Shown here: positions 37,440-47,192 of the stretch, piece after piece
Numbering within the stretch: the first letter of the stretch is position 1
Layout: each line of letters begins with the position of its first letter
Assembly: GCF_015711645.1 (NCBI RefSeq)
Contig: NZ_JABTEX010000001.1
Span: 372,001 to 436,000 of the forward strand
Reading direction: 5' to 3'
Source of the DNA: Planomonospora sp. ID82291
Lineage (GTDB): Bacteria > Actinomycetota > Actinomycetes > Streptosporangiales > Streptosporangiaceae
DNA length: 64,000 nt
Position numbers and translations under genes: made by a program
The notes under the pieces: model-generated
The model's input: only the letters and a program-made list of their open reading frames with translations
What the model was told of the DNA's origin: nothing
Database searches by the model: none

Positions 37440-37494
37440 CGCGGCCTCCTGTTTCATCGGTCTCATCGACTGCCTCCGGCACGGGATCCGGCGT

Positions 37495-38370
37495 TCAGGC
37501 CGGGGTCCCCGACCGCGTGGTCATCGCGACGCCGGCGTCGCGGACGGGCGTTCCTGCGGGTGCGCTGACGGGTTCCCCGACGGGCGCGGCCTCGACCGCC
37601 TCGATCTCCGGGCCGAGGAACCGCCGGCCCAGCCTGGCGAACAGGCCGGTCTCTCCGGTGGCGCGGAACCGGTGGCGGGGCAGCGTGCCGGGGAGGGCGG
37701 CCAGGCCCTGGTCGTGCAGGATCCTGAAGACGTCCTTGGCCGTCTCGTCGGCGCTGGACACCAGCGTGACGCCGTCCCCGGCGACGTAGGAGATCGCGCC
37801 GGTCAGCAGCGGGTAGTGGGTGCACCCGAGGATGAGCGTGTCGCAGCCGTCGTCCAGGACGGGCGCCAGGTAGCCGCGGATGACCTCGATGAGCTCCTCG
37901 CTCATCGTCTCGCCGCGCTCCACGAACTCCACCAGCCGGGGTGCGGCCACGCCGGTCAGCCGGACGTCGGGAGCGGCGGCGAACGCGTCGTGGTAGGCCA
38001 TCGACTGGATGGTGGCGCGGGTGGCGATGACCCCGACCCTGCCGTTGCGGGTGGCCCGCACGGCCCGCCGGGTGGCCGGCTGGATCACCTCCACGACGGG
38101 CACGTCGTAGCGTTCGCGGGCGTCGCGCAGCACCGCCGCGCTGGCGCTGTTGCACGCGATCACCAGCATCTTGACCTCGTGCTCGACGAGGTGGTCCATC
38201 ACCTCCAGCGCGTAGGACCGGACCTGGGCGATCGGCAGGGGTCCGTACGGCTGCCGCGCGGTGTCGGCCACGTAGAGGACCGATTCACCGGGCAGCTGAT
38301 CGATGATCGCCCTGGCCACCGTGAGGCCGCCGACACCGCTGTCGAAGATTCCAATGCTCGCTTGCGACAC
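37495..38370 (-). CDS. murI: Glutamate racemase
   Basis: The 291-residue enzyme makes D-glutamate for peptidoglycan. The two catalytic cysteines are in [10 protein letters not shown] (Cys73) and [11 protein letters not shown], and the N-terminal [15 protein letters not shown] is diagnostic. GTG at 38370 is preferred over an in-frame TTG three codons earlier. The C-terminus has about 40 extra Ala/Pro-rich residues after the racemase domain. It belongs to the murI-MBL-rph-rdgB block common in actinobacteria. Confidence 0.95.
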   Translation of the reverse strand: MSQASIGIFDSGVGGLTVARAIIDQLPGESVLYVADTARQPYGPLPIAQVRSYALEVMDHLVEHEVKMLVIACNSASAAVLRDARERYDVPVVEVIQPATRRAVRATRNGRVGVIATRATIQSMAYHDAFAAAPDVRLTGVAAPRLVEFVERGETMSEELIEVIRGYLAPVLDDGCDTLILGCTHYPLLTGAISYVAGDGVTLVSSADETAKDVFRILHDQGLAALPGTLPRHRFRATGETGLFARLGRRFLGPEIEAVEAAPVGEPVSAPAGTPVRDAGVAMTTRSGTPA

Positions 38371-38475
38371 GGTTCCCAAGGTTAGGCGACCTGGGACGAC
38401 CGCTCACGGTAAGAATCCTCACAACGATCGCGCGCCGCGCCGCCGGGTGCGGGCCGTGCGGGGGCGGGCCCGCGG

Positions 38476-39270
38476 TCAGCCGCGGCCGACGCGGGCGAGC
38501 TGGCGGGACTGGGCGACGAGCCGCCCGGCGGAGTCCCAGACCTCGACGTCCTCGTCGAACCAGCCGTCGCCGATCATCCGGCCGCTGCCGAGCACGGTGA
38601 GCCAGCCGGGGGCGGGCAGCGCACGCAGGTGCCAGGTGAGGTCCACGGTCGGCGCCCAGCCCCGGGCCCCGGCGGAGAAGACCACCGGGGGGAGGGCGTC
38701 CACGGCGAAGGCCAGGACGAAGGGGTCGGGGTCCTGCGGTTCGGCCATCCGGAAGTAGGCGCGCGACTCCGGCCGGCCGGTGGGGGTGCCGTCGAGCCAG
38801 CCGACGGTGGGCGGGTCGAAGACCATGTCCACCTGGGCGTTGAGCGTCATGTTCGACTCGGGCCGGGGGTCGGGCAGCTTGACGCACCGCTCGACGGGCG
38901 GCATGGCGGCCGACGGGCCGTCCGTCCAGTCGGGGACCGCGCCGGCGGTGAGGGTGGCGGTGGTGACGAGGGTCTCGATGAACGCCTGGCCGTCCTGGAC
39001 CAGGGTGGCGCGGGTCATCTCCGCGGTGCGGCCGGTCTTGATCCGCTCCAGCCGTACCCGGGCGGGGCCGGGGCGGGCGGCGCGCAGGAACTGGGCGCTG
39101 GTGGTCACCGGGTGCTCGTGCGCGGAGGCGTCGACGACCGCGCGCAGGATCACCGCCATCAGGTAGCCGCCGTTGAGGGGTCCGCCGATCGAGTACCCGG
39201 GGTCCAGGCACACGTCGTAGGTGGTCTCGTCCACCCGGATGGCCTGCGTCGCCTCGTCGAACTTCGTCAT
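38476..39270 (-). CDS. TesB-like acyl-CoA thioesterase, double hotdog
   Basis: The 264-residue protein has two hotdog halves. The first contains GPLNGGYLMAVILRAVVDAS and FLRAARPGPARVRLERIKTGR. The second has VDALPPVVFSAGARGWAPTVDLTWHLRALP followed by GDGWFDEDVEVWDSAGRLVAQSRQ, the end typical of actinobacterial thioesterase-superfamily proteins. It hydrolyses acyl-CoA; chain length is unknown. A palindrome about 130 bp upstream of the start could be its operator. Confidence 0.85.
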   Translation of the reverse strand: MTKFDEATQAIRVDETTYDVCLDPGYSIGGPLNGGYLMAVILRAVVDASAHEHPVTTSAQFLRAARPGPARVRLERIKTGRTAEMTRATLVQDGQAFIETLVTTATLTAGAVPDWTDGPSAAMPPVERCVKLPDPRPESNMTLNAQVDMVFDPPTVGWLDGTPTGRPESRAYFRMAEPQDPDPFVLAFAVDALPPVVFSAGARGWAPTVDLTWHLRALPAPGWLTVLGSGRMIGDGWFDEDVEVWDSAGRLVAQSRQLARVGRG

Positions 39271-39398
39271 CTGTGTCCACTACCTCGCTTCACCCGGCGG
39301 CTCGGGCGTCCGCGGCCGGCGCCGGGCCGCCCGCGTCGCCTCGTTCCCGACGTCCGGTCCGGCGGCCCGGCGCCGGACCGACCTCCCGAACCTTGTTC

Positions 39399-39417
39399 TA
39401 GTAGGCTCACTCTACTA
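39399..39417. promoter_or_regulatory. TAGTAG inverted repeat in a 488-bp gap
   Basis: TAGTAG (39399-39404) and CTACTA (39412-39417) form a 6-bp inverted repeat with a 7-bp spacer, in an AT-rich spot between the thioesterase and the DUF3352 gene. A TetR-like repressor site is possible. No gene is supported in the rest of 39271-39758; an AT-rich stretch near 39660-39730 probably holds the DUF3352 promoter. Confidence 0.4.
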
Positions 39418-39758
39418 TCCCGTAGGGCCTCCGCCCCTTCCGCGGTCCCGTCCGACCGGCCGGAAAGCACCCGGCACGGCGCCCGGGGCGGCGACCGGCG
39501 CGGCGACCGGCGGGACTTCATCGGACCGGCTCCCGGGAGATCGTTCTTGGGCCCGCCGTTCCCTTGCCGTCTGGATGGACGATTTCCACGCCCCTCGACG
39601 GCGGATGCCCGGCAGAAGGACCGCGACGCCGGTCGGAAGCACTGCGCACGGCCATTCATCCTTAGATGCAGCAAAGACGCAGTTAGTTCAATGCAAGCGG
39701 TTCGCTAGGAAGATGCACTAACTTCTACATATCCCCGAAGTCCACCTTGTGAGTGAGC

Positions 39759-41597
39759 ATGTCTGCCAACACCCCTCCCGGACAGTTCCCTGATCCGAAT
39801 CAGAATCCGGACCAGACCATCGCATACCGCCCCCAGCAGAACGATCAGCCCCACACCGCGGCCTATCCCCAGCCAGGCGGGTACCCCCAGCCGGGCGGCG
39901 CCTACCCGCAGCAGGGTCAGCCCGGCCAGCCCCCGCAGAGCGGCGGATACCCCCAGAACCCGGGCGGGTACCAGCAGGCTCCTCCCCCCTACCCGCAGCA
40001 GGCGGCCCCCCAGCAGCCGTACGGCCAGCAGGCCTACGGTCAGCAGCAGGCCTACGGTCAGCAGCCGTACGGCCAGCAGCAGGCGTACGGCCAGCCCGGC
40101 TGGCAGCAGCAGGGCCCCGAGTTCCTGAGCGCCGGGCAGCAGCCCGTCCCGCCGGCCCGCAAGGGCGGCAAGGGCTGGCTGATCGCGCTGATCTCCGCGC
40201 TGGTCGTGGCCCTCCTCGGCGGCGGCGGATACGCCGCGGTCAGCCTGCTCAGCGGCGGCGGCACCCAGCCGTACGAGGTGCTGCCCGGCAACGCCCTCGG
40301 CTACGCCCGCGTCGACCTCGACCCGGCCGCCAACCAGAAGCTCGCGCTGTTCGACATCGCCAAGAAGTTCACCGTCACCAAGGACTCCTTCACCGGTGAC
40401 GACCCGCGCAAGTCCCTCTTCGACATGATCAAGAAGGACGACCAGAGCCTGAGCACGCTGGACTACGCCGCCGACGTCGAGCCCTGGCTCGGCTCGCGCG
40501 TCGGCGTGGCCGTCCTGCCCCCCGCCCAGGGCGGCGAGGAGCCCGGCATCGTGGTCGCCGTCCAGGTCACCGACCAGGACAAGGCCAAGGCCGGCATCGC
40601 CAAGCTGGCCGGCGGCGAGGGCAAGTTCGGCATCGCGTTCCGCGAGGACTACGCGCTGATCGCCGAGAAGCAGGAGCAGGCCGACCAGGCCGCCGCCGCG
40701 GCCCCGCTGTCGCAGAACGCCGACTTCTCCGCCGACCAGGGCGACCTCGGCGAGACCGGTGTCATGTCCTTCTGGATGAACGCCGGGAAGATCGCGGAGC
40801 TCGCTCCGGAACTGGCCACCCAGGACCCCGCCACCCTCGCGCAGCTCAAGAACGCCCGGGTGGCCGGCGCGCTCCGCTTCGACAGCGGCTACGTCGAGCT
40901 GGCCGCCATCGTCCGCGGCGCCAAGGACGTGGGCATGGGCGAGGCCGAGCCCTCCCAGATCGGCAAGCTCCCCGCCTCCACCGCCGCCGCGATCTCGGTC
41001 TCCGGTCTCGGCGACGCGATCGGCAAGCAGTGGACCGAGCTCATGAAGGCGGCCGACCAGGCCGGCGGCGGCCAGTCCTTCCAGCAGTTCGTCGACCAGG
41101 CCCAGCAGAAGTACGGGCTGGCGCTCCCCGCCGACGTGGTGACGCTGCTCGGCACGAACCTCACCGTCGCCCTGGACGAGAACGGCCTGGACGGCAGCAC
41201 GCCCAAGGTCGGCGCCCGGATCACCACCGACCCGGCCAAGGCCCAGGAGGTCGTCGGCAAGCTGGAGCGGTTCCTCGCCGACTCCGGCGCCGCCGCCCCG
41301 CAGATCGCCAAGGTCCCCGGTGACGGCTTCATCGTCCTGGCCAGCGCCCAGGACTACGCGGCCGAGCTCGCCAAGGACGGCGCCCTGGCCGACAGCGAGA
41401 GCTTCCAGCTCGCCATCCCGAACGCCGGCGACGCGACCTTCGCCGCCTACGTCGACCTCGACAGGCTCGAGAAGCTCTACCTGCAGAACCTGCAGGGCGA
41501 CGAGCAGGCCAACCTCAAGGTCCTGCGCGCGGTCGGCATCAGCGGCACGCAGTCCGGCGGCGACGCGGACCTCTCCCTGAGGGTCCTGTTCAACTGA
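39759..41597 (+). CDS. DUF3352 protein with Pro/Gln/Tyr-rich cytoplasmic tail
   Basis: The 612-residue protein has a long N-terminal low-complexity region (about 1-130) rich in YPQPGG and AYGQQ units, one membrane segment (about 138-165, WLIALISALVVALLGGGGYA), and a large outside domain of the DUF3352 family (residues about 170-610). The membrane plan, tail inside and domain outside, is typical of actinobacterial envelope proteins. The function is unknown. ATG at 39759 is used; a GTG two codons earlier is also in frame. A strong terminator follows. Confidence 0.85.
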   Translation: MSANTPPGQFPDPNQNPDQTIAYRPQQNDQPHTAAYPQPGGYPQPGGAYPQQGQPGQPPQSGGYPQNPGGYQQAPPPYPQQAAPQQPYGQQAYGQQQAYGQQPYGQQQAYGQPGWQQQGPEFLSAGQQPVPPARKGGKGWLIALISALVVALLGGGGYAAVSLLSGGGTQPYEVLPGNALGYARVDLDPAANQKLALFDIAKKFTVTKDSFTGDDPRKSLFDMIKKDDQSLSTLDYAADVEPWLGSRVGVAVLPPAQGGEEPGIVVAVQVTDQDKAKAGIAKLAGGEGKFGIAFREDYALIAEKQEQADQAAAAAPLSQNADFSADQGDLGETGVMSFWMNAGKIAELAPELATQDPATLAQLKNARVAGALRFDSGYVELAAIVRGAKDVGMGEAEPSQIGKLPASTAAAISVSGLGDAIGKQWTELMKAADQAGGGQSFQQFVDQAQQKYGLALPADVVTLLGTNLTVALDENGLDGSTPKVGARITTDPAKAQEVVGKLERFLADSGAAAPQIAKVPGDGFIVLASAQDYAAELAKDGALADSESFQLAIPNAGDATFAAYVDLDRLEKLYLQNLQGDEQANLKVLRAVGISGTQSGGDADLSLRVLFN

Positions 41598-41640
41598 TCC
41601 TCCGCGGGCCGGGCCGCGAGCCGGCCGGAGAGCACGACAA

Positions 41641-41676
41641 GAGGGGCGGGCGTCCTGGACAGGACGCCCGCCCCTC
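41641..41676. terminator. Perfect 16-bp hairpin between convergent genes
   Basis: GAGGGGCGGGCGTCCT (41641-41656) pairs fully with its complement (41661-41676) around a GGAC tetraloop. It lies between the DUF3352 gene and cysM, which point at each other, so it likely stops both. It lacks a T-run. Confidence 0.85.
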
Positions 41677-41769
41677 CCCGTGTCCTCCGGTGTTCTCCAC
41701 GTTCCGGGTCCGTCCCCGCGTTCCGGGTCCGTCCCCGCGTCCGGCCGCTCGACGGCCCGCCGGAACCGG

Positions 41770-42807
<1,038 letters not shown>

Positions 42808-43086
42808 TCAGCGGGAGCCGCCGGCCACGGCGGGCAGGACGGTGACGGTGTCGCCATCGGCCACCGGCGTCTCCAGGCCGCCGAGGAAGCGGACGTCCTC
42901 GTCGTTCAGGTAGACGTTGACGAAGCGGCGCAGCGCGCCCTGGTCGACCAGGCGGGCCTGCAGGCCCGGATGCCGGGACTCCAGGTCGCCGATCAGCTCC
43001 TCGAGGGTGGCGCCCTTGGCGTCCACGGCCTTGGCGCCGTCGGTGTACGTGCGCAGGATGGTGGGGATGCGGACCTCGATGGCCAT
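42808..43086 (-). CDS. cysO: Sulfur-carrier protein CysO
   Basis: The 92-residue ubiquitin-like protein of the MoaD/ThiS fold carries sulfide as a C-terminal thiocarboxylate to CysM. It has VRIPTILRTYTDG at the start and VTVLPAVAGG near the end. Unusually, two residues (Ser-Arg) follow the Gly-Gly that must be free for activation. They would have to be removed, most simply by the JAMM peptidase encoded upstream. It lies 90 bp upstream of cysM. Confidence 0.93.
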   Translation of the reverse strand: MAIEVRIPTILRTYTDGAKAVDAKGATLEELIGDLESRHPGLQARLVDQGALRRFVNVYLNDEDVRFLGGLETPVADGDTVTVLPAVAGGSR

Positions 43087-43171
43087 CGTGAATCAGTCTC
43101 CTCGTGTCGTCATGGGAACGCCCACCGGATGAGAACACCGGTGGGGCTGGGGGGATTTCCGGCGGGACCGG

Positions 43172-43309
43172 TCAGCGACAGTCGTAGACGACGGAGAAGG
43201 GCGTGTGCCCGAAGAGGAAGTTCTGCACGGGCGCGAGGCCCGCGTGCCGCACGCGGACGCCGGGACGCGAGCGCACGACGTCCTCGGGGTTCGGAGCGGC
43301 GGTCGGCAT
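43172..43309 (-). CDS. Small 45-residue protein between mec and cysO
   Basis: The short frame starts MPTAAPNPEDVVRSRPG and ends HTPFSVVYDCR. The sequence is ordered and non-repetitive, with a single cysteine next to the C-terminus. ATG at 43309 was chosen as the only start giving this product; no strong ribosome site is seen. Its place inside the cysteine operon suggests a role there, perhaps as a sulfur-handling or regulatory peptide. No family is recognised. Confidence 0.45.
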   Translation of the reverse strand: MPTAAPNPEDVVRSRPGVRVRHAGLAPVQNFLFGHTPFSVVYDCR

Positions 43310-43354
43310 ACCGCCCAGTTTACCCAGAAGGGACGTCCGGCCCCACGACCGTGT

Positions 43355-43422
43355 CACGGAGTGGACGTCGCCACGGAGTGGACGTCGCCACCGAGTCGAC
43401 GTCGCCACCGAATCGACGTCGC
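43355..43422. repeat. Four 17-bp direct repeats in the cysteine operon
   Basis: CACGGAGTGGACGTCGC occurs at 43355-43371 and 43372-43388, then as CACCGAGTCGACGTCGC (43389-43405) and CACCGAATCGACGTCGC (43406-43422). The units abut exactly. They lie between mec and the 45-residue gene, so a transcript would carry them. They may be protein-binding iterons or RNA repeats. Confidence 0.85.
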
Positions 43423-43447
43423 GACGGCGGATGAGGGGCGGGACCGC

Positions 43448-43864
43448 TCACGACGGCAGGACGACGACCTCTTCCTCGGTCACCACGCCCTCGACGATGC
43501 GGTAGGAGCGCACCTCCGCCTCCTCCCCCAGCTCCTCACGGGTGGAGACCAGCACGTAGTGGGCGTTCGGCTCGGAGGCGTAGGAGACGTCGGTGCGCGA
43601 GGGGTAGGCCTCGGTCGAGGTGTGGGAGTGGTAGATGACCACCGGCTCCTCGTCGCGGTCGTCCATCTCGCGCCAGACCCGCAGCTGCTCCATGGAGTCG
43701 AACCGGTAGAACGTCGGCGACCGCTCGGCGTTCTCCATCGGGACGAAGCGCACCGGGGTGTCGGAGCCCTCGGGGCCCGCGATCACGCCGCAGGCCTCGT
43801 CCGGGTGGTCGGCCCGGGCGTGCGCGATCATCTTGTCGACCAGTTCCTGGGAGATCGTGAGCAT
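43448..43864 (-). CDS. mec: CysO-cysteine peptidase Mec (JAMM metalloprotease)
   Basis: The 138-residue zinc peptidase releases cysteine from CysO-cysteine. The JAMM set is complete: Glu23, His79 and His81 in IYHSHTSTEAYPSRTD, Ser89 and Asp92. The protein starts MLTISQELVDKMIAHARAD, as in the actinobacterial Mec group. Because CysO here ends Gly-Gly-Ser-Arg, Mec may also trim the carrier. It lies just after DUF2017 and clpS. Confidence 0.94.
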   Translation of the reverse strand: MLTISQELVDKMIAHARADHPDEACGVIAGPEGSDTPVRFVPMENAERSPTFYRFDSMEQLRVWREMDDRDEEPVVIYHSHTSTEAYPSRTDVSYASEPNAHYVLVSTREELGEEAEVRSYRIVEGVVTEEEVVVLPS

Positions 43865-43873
43865 GCCTGGAAG

Positions 43874-44398
43874 TTACCAAAGGGCGCGGACCAGGCTGTC
43901 CTGGAGGTAGGTCAGCCAGTCGTAGGTCACGTACGCCGGGTAGCGCGGGTCGTCCTCGCCCATCCCGGCGATCTCGTCGTGCACCTCCTCGGTCACCTCC
44001 AGCCGGGTGCCGAGCGCCAGCCGCACGTCGTTCAGCGCCCGCATCCACGCCTGCGCCTGCTCGGCGGTGAGCTCCACCCGGCCGGGCGCGGCGGTCTCCA
44101 GCATGGTCTGCGCGTCGGAGCGCTTGCCGTCCCGCAGGGTCGCCTCGGTGTAGCGGCGGAACTCCGCCGACAGCTCGTCGTCGGCGTAGGCCGCGGGGAA
44201 CAGCCGGGCCAGCACCGGGTCGGTGGGCCGCTCGGGCGAGCCGATCCCCAGGGCACGCTCCAGCGGATCGTCCCCCGTCGCGCCGGGCTCGACCAGGTCC
44301 AGGATCTGGGAGACCAGCGACCGCAGGACCGTGATCTCCGCGGCGTCGAAGCGGGCGGTCACGCCGCCGCCGCGCCCCGCGGCGAACCCACTGCTCAT
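43874..44398 (-). CDS. DUF2017 family protein
   Basis: The 174-residue protein matches the DUF2017 family always found beside clpS in actinobacteria. Visible signatures are [20 protein letters not shown], a middle [20 protein letters not shown] and the end [18 protein letters not shown]. It is helical and cytoplasmic. ATG at 44398 overlaps the clpS stop. Its function is unknown; constant pairing with clpS suggests a link to proteolysis. Confidence 0.88.
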   Translation of the reverse strand: MSSGFAAGRGGGVTARFDAAEITVLRSLVSQILDLVEPGATGDDPLERALGIGSPERPTDPVLARLFPAAYADDELSAEFRRYTEATLRDGKRSDAQTMLETAAPGRVELTAEQAQAWMRALNDVRLALGTRLEVTEEVHDEIAGMGEDDPRYPAYVTYDWLTYLQDSLVRALW

Positions 44399-44682
44399 GC
44401 GTCCTGCTGCACGGTCGCCCACAGGCCGTAGGAGTGCATGATCTGCACGTCGCGCTCCATCTCCTCGCGGGTGCCGCTGGAGACCACCGCCCTGCCCTTG
44501 TGGTGCACGTCCAGCATCAGTTTCTCCGCCTTCTCCCGCGAGTAGCCGAAGACGGACTGGAAGACGTACGTGACGTACGACATCAGGTTGACCGGGTCGT
44601 TCCAGACGATCGTCAGCCAGGGCAGATCCGGCCGGCTGTCGATCGACGGACGTTCGACCTCCATCGGAGCTGTGGTACCCAC
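44395..44682 (-). CDS. clpS: ClpS adaptor
   Basis: The 95-residue adaptor delivers N-degron substrates to ClpAP/ClpCP. It has the diagnostic [18 protein letters not shown] region (substrate-pocket Asn-Asp) and [14 protein letters not shown], which contacts the Clp chaperone. GTG at 44682 is taken as start, with an ATG six codons later as an alternative. It heads the operon clpS-DUF2017-mec-orf-cysO-cysM and diverges from pncB with 40 bp between them. Confidence 0.94.
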   Translation of the reverse strand: MGTTAPMEVERPSIDSRPDLPWLTIVWNDPVNLMSYVTYVFQSVFGYSREKAEKLMLDVHHKGRAVVSSGTREEMERDVQIMHSYGLWATVQQDA

Positions 44683-44709
44683 GTTCCCCAGTCTGCCCTA
44701 TCCCGGGCT

Positions 44710-44722
44710 TAGTCTTCGACTC
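44710..44722 (+). promoter_or_regulatory. Leaderless promoter of pncB
   Basis: TAGTCT at 44710-44715 is a -10 box seven bases before the GTG at 44723. No ribosome site lies between, so the message is probably leaderless. The -35 region is weak and overlaps the clpS start region, so the two promoters may affect each other. Confidence 0.45.
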
Positions 44723-46012
44723 GTGACGATGAGCATGAGCGGGGCGTTGCTGACGGATCACTACGAGCTGACGATGCTGCAGGCGGCCCTGCGCAGCGGC
44801 GCGGCCTCCCGGCGCGCCGTGTTCGAGGTGTTCGCCCGGCAGCTGCCGGGCGGGCGGCGCTACGGGGTGGTCGCCGGGACCGGCCGGGTGCTCGACGCGC
44901 TGGAGCACTTCCGGTTCGGCGAGGACGAGCTCGCGTTCCTGGCCGGCGACCGGGTGGTGGACGACGCCACCCTCGACTTCCTGGCGGGCTACCGCTTCCG
45001 CGGCGACGTGCACGGCTACCGCGAGGGCGAGTGCTACTTCCCCGGCTCCCCGATCATGACCGTGGAGGGCACGTTCGCCGAGGCCGTGCTGCTGGAGACG
45101 CTGATCCTGTCCGTTCTCAACCACGACTGCGCGATCGCCACCGCCGCCTCCCGGATGGTCTGCGCCGCCGGTTCGCGGCCGATCATCGAAATGGGCTCGC
45201 GGCGCACCCACGAGATGTCCGCCGTGGCGGCGGCCCGCGCCGCCTACCTGTGCGGGTTCGCCGCCACCTCCAACCTCATGGCCGGCCGGGTGTACGGCGT
45301 GCCGACCGCCGGGACCGCCGCCCACGCCTTCACGCTGCTGCACGACTCCGAGGAGCAGGCGTTCGCCGCCCAGCTCGCCTCCCTCGGCACGGGCACCACG
45401 CTGCTGGTGGACACCTACGACGTGGCGCGGGCCGTACGGACCGCGGTCGAGCTCGCCGGGCCGGGGCTGGGCGCGGTCCGCCTCGACTCCGGCGACCTGA
45501 CCGAGGCCGCCCGCGAGGTCCGCGCGCAGCTCGACGCCCTGGGCGCGCACGGCACCCGGATCCTCGTCACCAGCGACCTCGACGAGTACGCCATCGCGGC
45601 GCTGGCCGCCGCCCCGGTGGACGGCTACGGCGTCGGGACCTCCCTGGTCACCGGTTCCGGCTCGCCCACCGCCGCCCTGGTCTACAAGCTCGTCGCCCGG
45701 GAGAACGCCGCGGGCGTCCTCGAACCGGTGGCCAAGAGATCCGTCGGCAAGCCCAGCCGGGGCGGGCGCAAGGAGGCCTTCCGGCGGCTCGACGCGTCGG
45801 GCACGGCGGTCGCCGAACTGGTCACGACCGCCGGGCGGCGTCCGCCCGGCACCCGTCCGCTGCAGGCTCCGCTGGTCAGGGGCGGCGAGGTCCTCGTGCG
45901 GGAGAAGCTGGAGGAGGCCCGCGCCCGGCACCGGGAGTCCTTCGCCGAACTCCCCGTCACCGCCCACCAGCTCTCCCGGGGCGACACCGCGCTTCCCACC
46001 GTGTTTGACTAG
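44723..46012 (+). CDS. pncB: Nicotinate phosphoribosyltransferase
   Basis: The 429-residue enzyme makes nicotinate mononucleotide for NAD salvage. It shows LLTDHYELTML at the start, HDCAIATAASRM, IEMGSRRTHEMSAVAAARAA, GTAAHAF and VRLDSGDLTEAAREVRAQLD, the standard NAPRTase blocks. GTG at 44723 is supported by the -10 box; ATGs two and four codons later are alternatives. pncA follows after 5 bp. Confidence 0.95.
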   Translation: MTMSMSGALLTDHYELTMLQAALRSGAASRRAVFEVFARQLPGGRRYGVVAGTGRVLDALEHFRFGEDELAFLAGDRVVDDATLDFLAGYRFRGDVHGYREGECYFPGSPIMTVEGTFAEAVLLETLILSVLNHDCAIATAASRMVCAAGSRPIIEMGSRRTHEMSAVAAARAAYLCGFAATSNLMAGRVYGVPTAGTAAHAFTLLHDSEEQAFAAQLASLGTGTTLLVDTYDVARAVRTAVELAGPGLGAVRLDSGDLTEAAREVRAQLDALGAHGTRILVTSDLDEYAIAALAAAPVDGYGVGTSLVTGSGSPTAALVYKLVARENAAGVLEPVAKRSVGKPSRGGRKEAFRRLDASGTAVAELVTTAGRRPPGTRPLQAPLVRGGEVLVREKLEEARARHRESFAELPVTAHQLSRGDTALPTVFD

Positions 46013-46017
46013 ATGCC

Positions 46018-46593
46018 ATGGCAACCGCGCTGATCATCGTCGACGTCCAGAACGACTTCTGCGAGGGCGGCAGCCTCGCCGTGGACGGCGGCGCCGAGGT
46101 CGCCGCCGCCATCTCCCGGCACGCGGCCTCGCACGGCTACGACCACGTCGTGGCCACCCGCGACTTCCACGTCGATCCCGGCGGCCACTTCGCCGCGGAG
46201 CCCGACTTCGTGACCTCGTGGCCGGCGCACTGCGTGGCCGGGACCCCCGGCGCGGGCTTCCACCCCGCCCTCGACACCGGGCGGGTGGAGGAGGTCTTCA
46301 GCAAAGGCGCCCATTCCGCCGCCTACAGCGGTTTCGAGGGGACGTCGGCCGACGGCACCCGGCTGGCCGACTGGCTCGCCGAGCGCCACGTCCACGCCGT
46401 GGACGTCGTGGGCATCGCCACCGACCACTGCGTGCGCGCCACGGCGCTGGACGCCGTCGAGAACGGCCTGGCCGTGCACGTGCCGCTCGACCTCACCGCC
46501 GGGGTCGCCCGCCAGACCACCGAGGCCGCCCTGGCCGAGCTCGACTCGGCCGGAGTGATCCTCACCGGCGCCCCGGTGGTCCGCGCGCCCTGA
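46018..46593 (+). CDS. pncA: Nicotinamidase
   Basis: The 191-residue enzyme converts nicotinamide to nicotinate, feeding pncB. The triad Asp9, Lys96 and Cys138 (GIATDHCVRATA) and the metal ligands Asp49, His51, His57 and His71 are all present at the same spacing as in Mycobacterium tuberculosis PncA. In mycobacteria the same enzyme activates pyrazinamide. It forms a two-gene salvage operon with pncB. Confidence 0.96.
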   Translation: MATALIIVDVQNDFCEGGSLAVDGGAEVAAAISRHAASHGYDHVVATRDFHVDPGGHFAAEPDFVTSWPAHCVAGTPGAGFHPALDTGRVEEVFSKGAHSAAYSGFEGTSADGTRLADWLAERHVHAVDVVGIATDHCVRATALDAVENGLAVHVPLDLTAGVARQTTEAALAELDSAGVILTGAPVVRAP

Positions 46594-46601
46594 GCCCGGC
46601 C

Positions 46602-46991
46602 TCAGGCCGCCGGCATCCCCAGGAAGTCGATGATCCGGTCGATCTTCCCGTCCATGCGGCGGAAGTCGCCCTTGAGCCCGGCCACGTCCGTCTTGAGCCC
46701 CGCGACGTCGTGCTTGAGCCCGGAGACGTCGTGCTTGAGTCCCGCGACGTCGTGTTTGAGGTCGGCCACGTCGGTCTTCAGGACCGCCACGTCGGTCTTC
46801 AGGACCGCCACGTCCTGCTTGACCTCGGCCAGGTCCTCCTTGGTCGCGAACCGCTCCAGGTCCTCCTTGGTCGCGAACCGCTCCAGGTCCTTCTTCGTGG
46901 CGAAGTCGTCCATCCTCACCATGAGCTGCTCGAACATGGGCGCCGTGTACTCCCTGATCTCGGTACGGAGGGCTTTCTGCAGCTGCAGCAT
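46602..46991 (-). CDS. Heptad-repeat coiled-coil protein
   Basis: The 129-residue protein is almost wholly coiled coil. After a short head (MLQLQKALRTEIREYTAP) come three FATKEDLER units, then about eight near-perfect heptads of the form V-A-x-L-K-x-D, then a short end (MDGKIDRIIDFLGMP). The V and L positions form the core stripe. ATG at 46991 has AAGGAAA upstream. It resembles small actinobacterial coiled-coil proteins of unknown role; oligomerisation is certain in principle, partners are not. Confidence 0.75.
   Translation of the reverse strand: MLQLQKALRTEIREYTAPMFEQLMVRMDDFATKKDLERFATKEDLERFATKEDLAEVKQDVAVLKTDVAVLKTDVADLKHDVAGLKHDVSGLKHDVAGLKTDVAGLKGDFRRMDGKIDRIIDFLGMPAA
46655..46880 (-). 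repeat. 21-bp tandem repeats coding for heptads
   Basis: Units such as CGACGTCGTGCTTGAGCCC repeat every 21 bp through the coiled-coil gene, and a 33-bp unit is duplicated near 46845-46875 (gtcgcgaaccgctccaggtc). The repeat length matches the protein heptad and lets the rod lengthen or shorten in frame. Confidence 0.75.
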
Positions 46992-47192
46992 GTACGTGTT
47001 TCCTTCTGGGAGAGCGTAATGGCCACCGAGGGAGGGGGTGTGGCGACAGGGACGAGGACACGCTATCGGACTCCTCACGCTTCGGATGCGGACGATCACC
47101 GATCGGCAAGGAAGCGGTAAACACCTTCATCACCCGGTGCGACAGGAGTATGACGGAGAGTTGAAGTCCTCATACCTCGCGGTGGTGACCAC

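Noticed and set aside
43355..43422. CRISPR array
   Set aside because: The 17-bp units abut directly, with no unique spacers and no cas genes.
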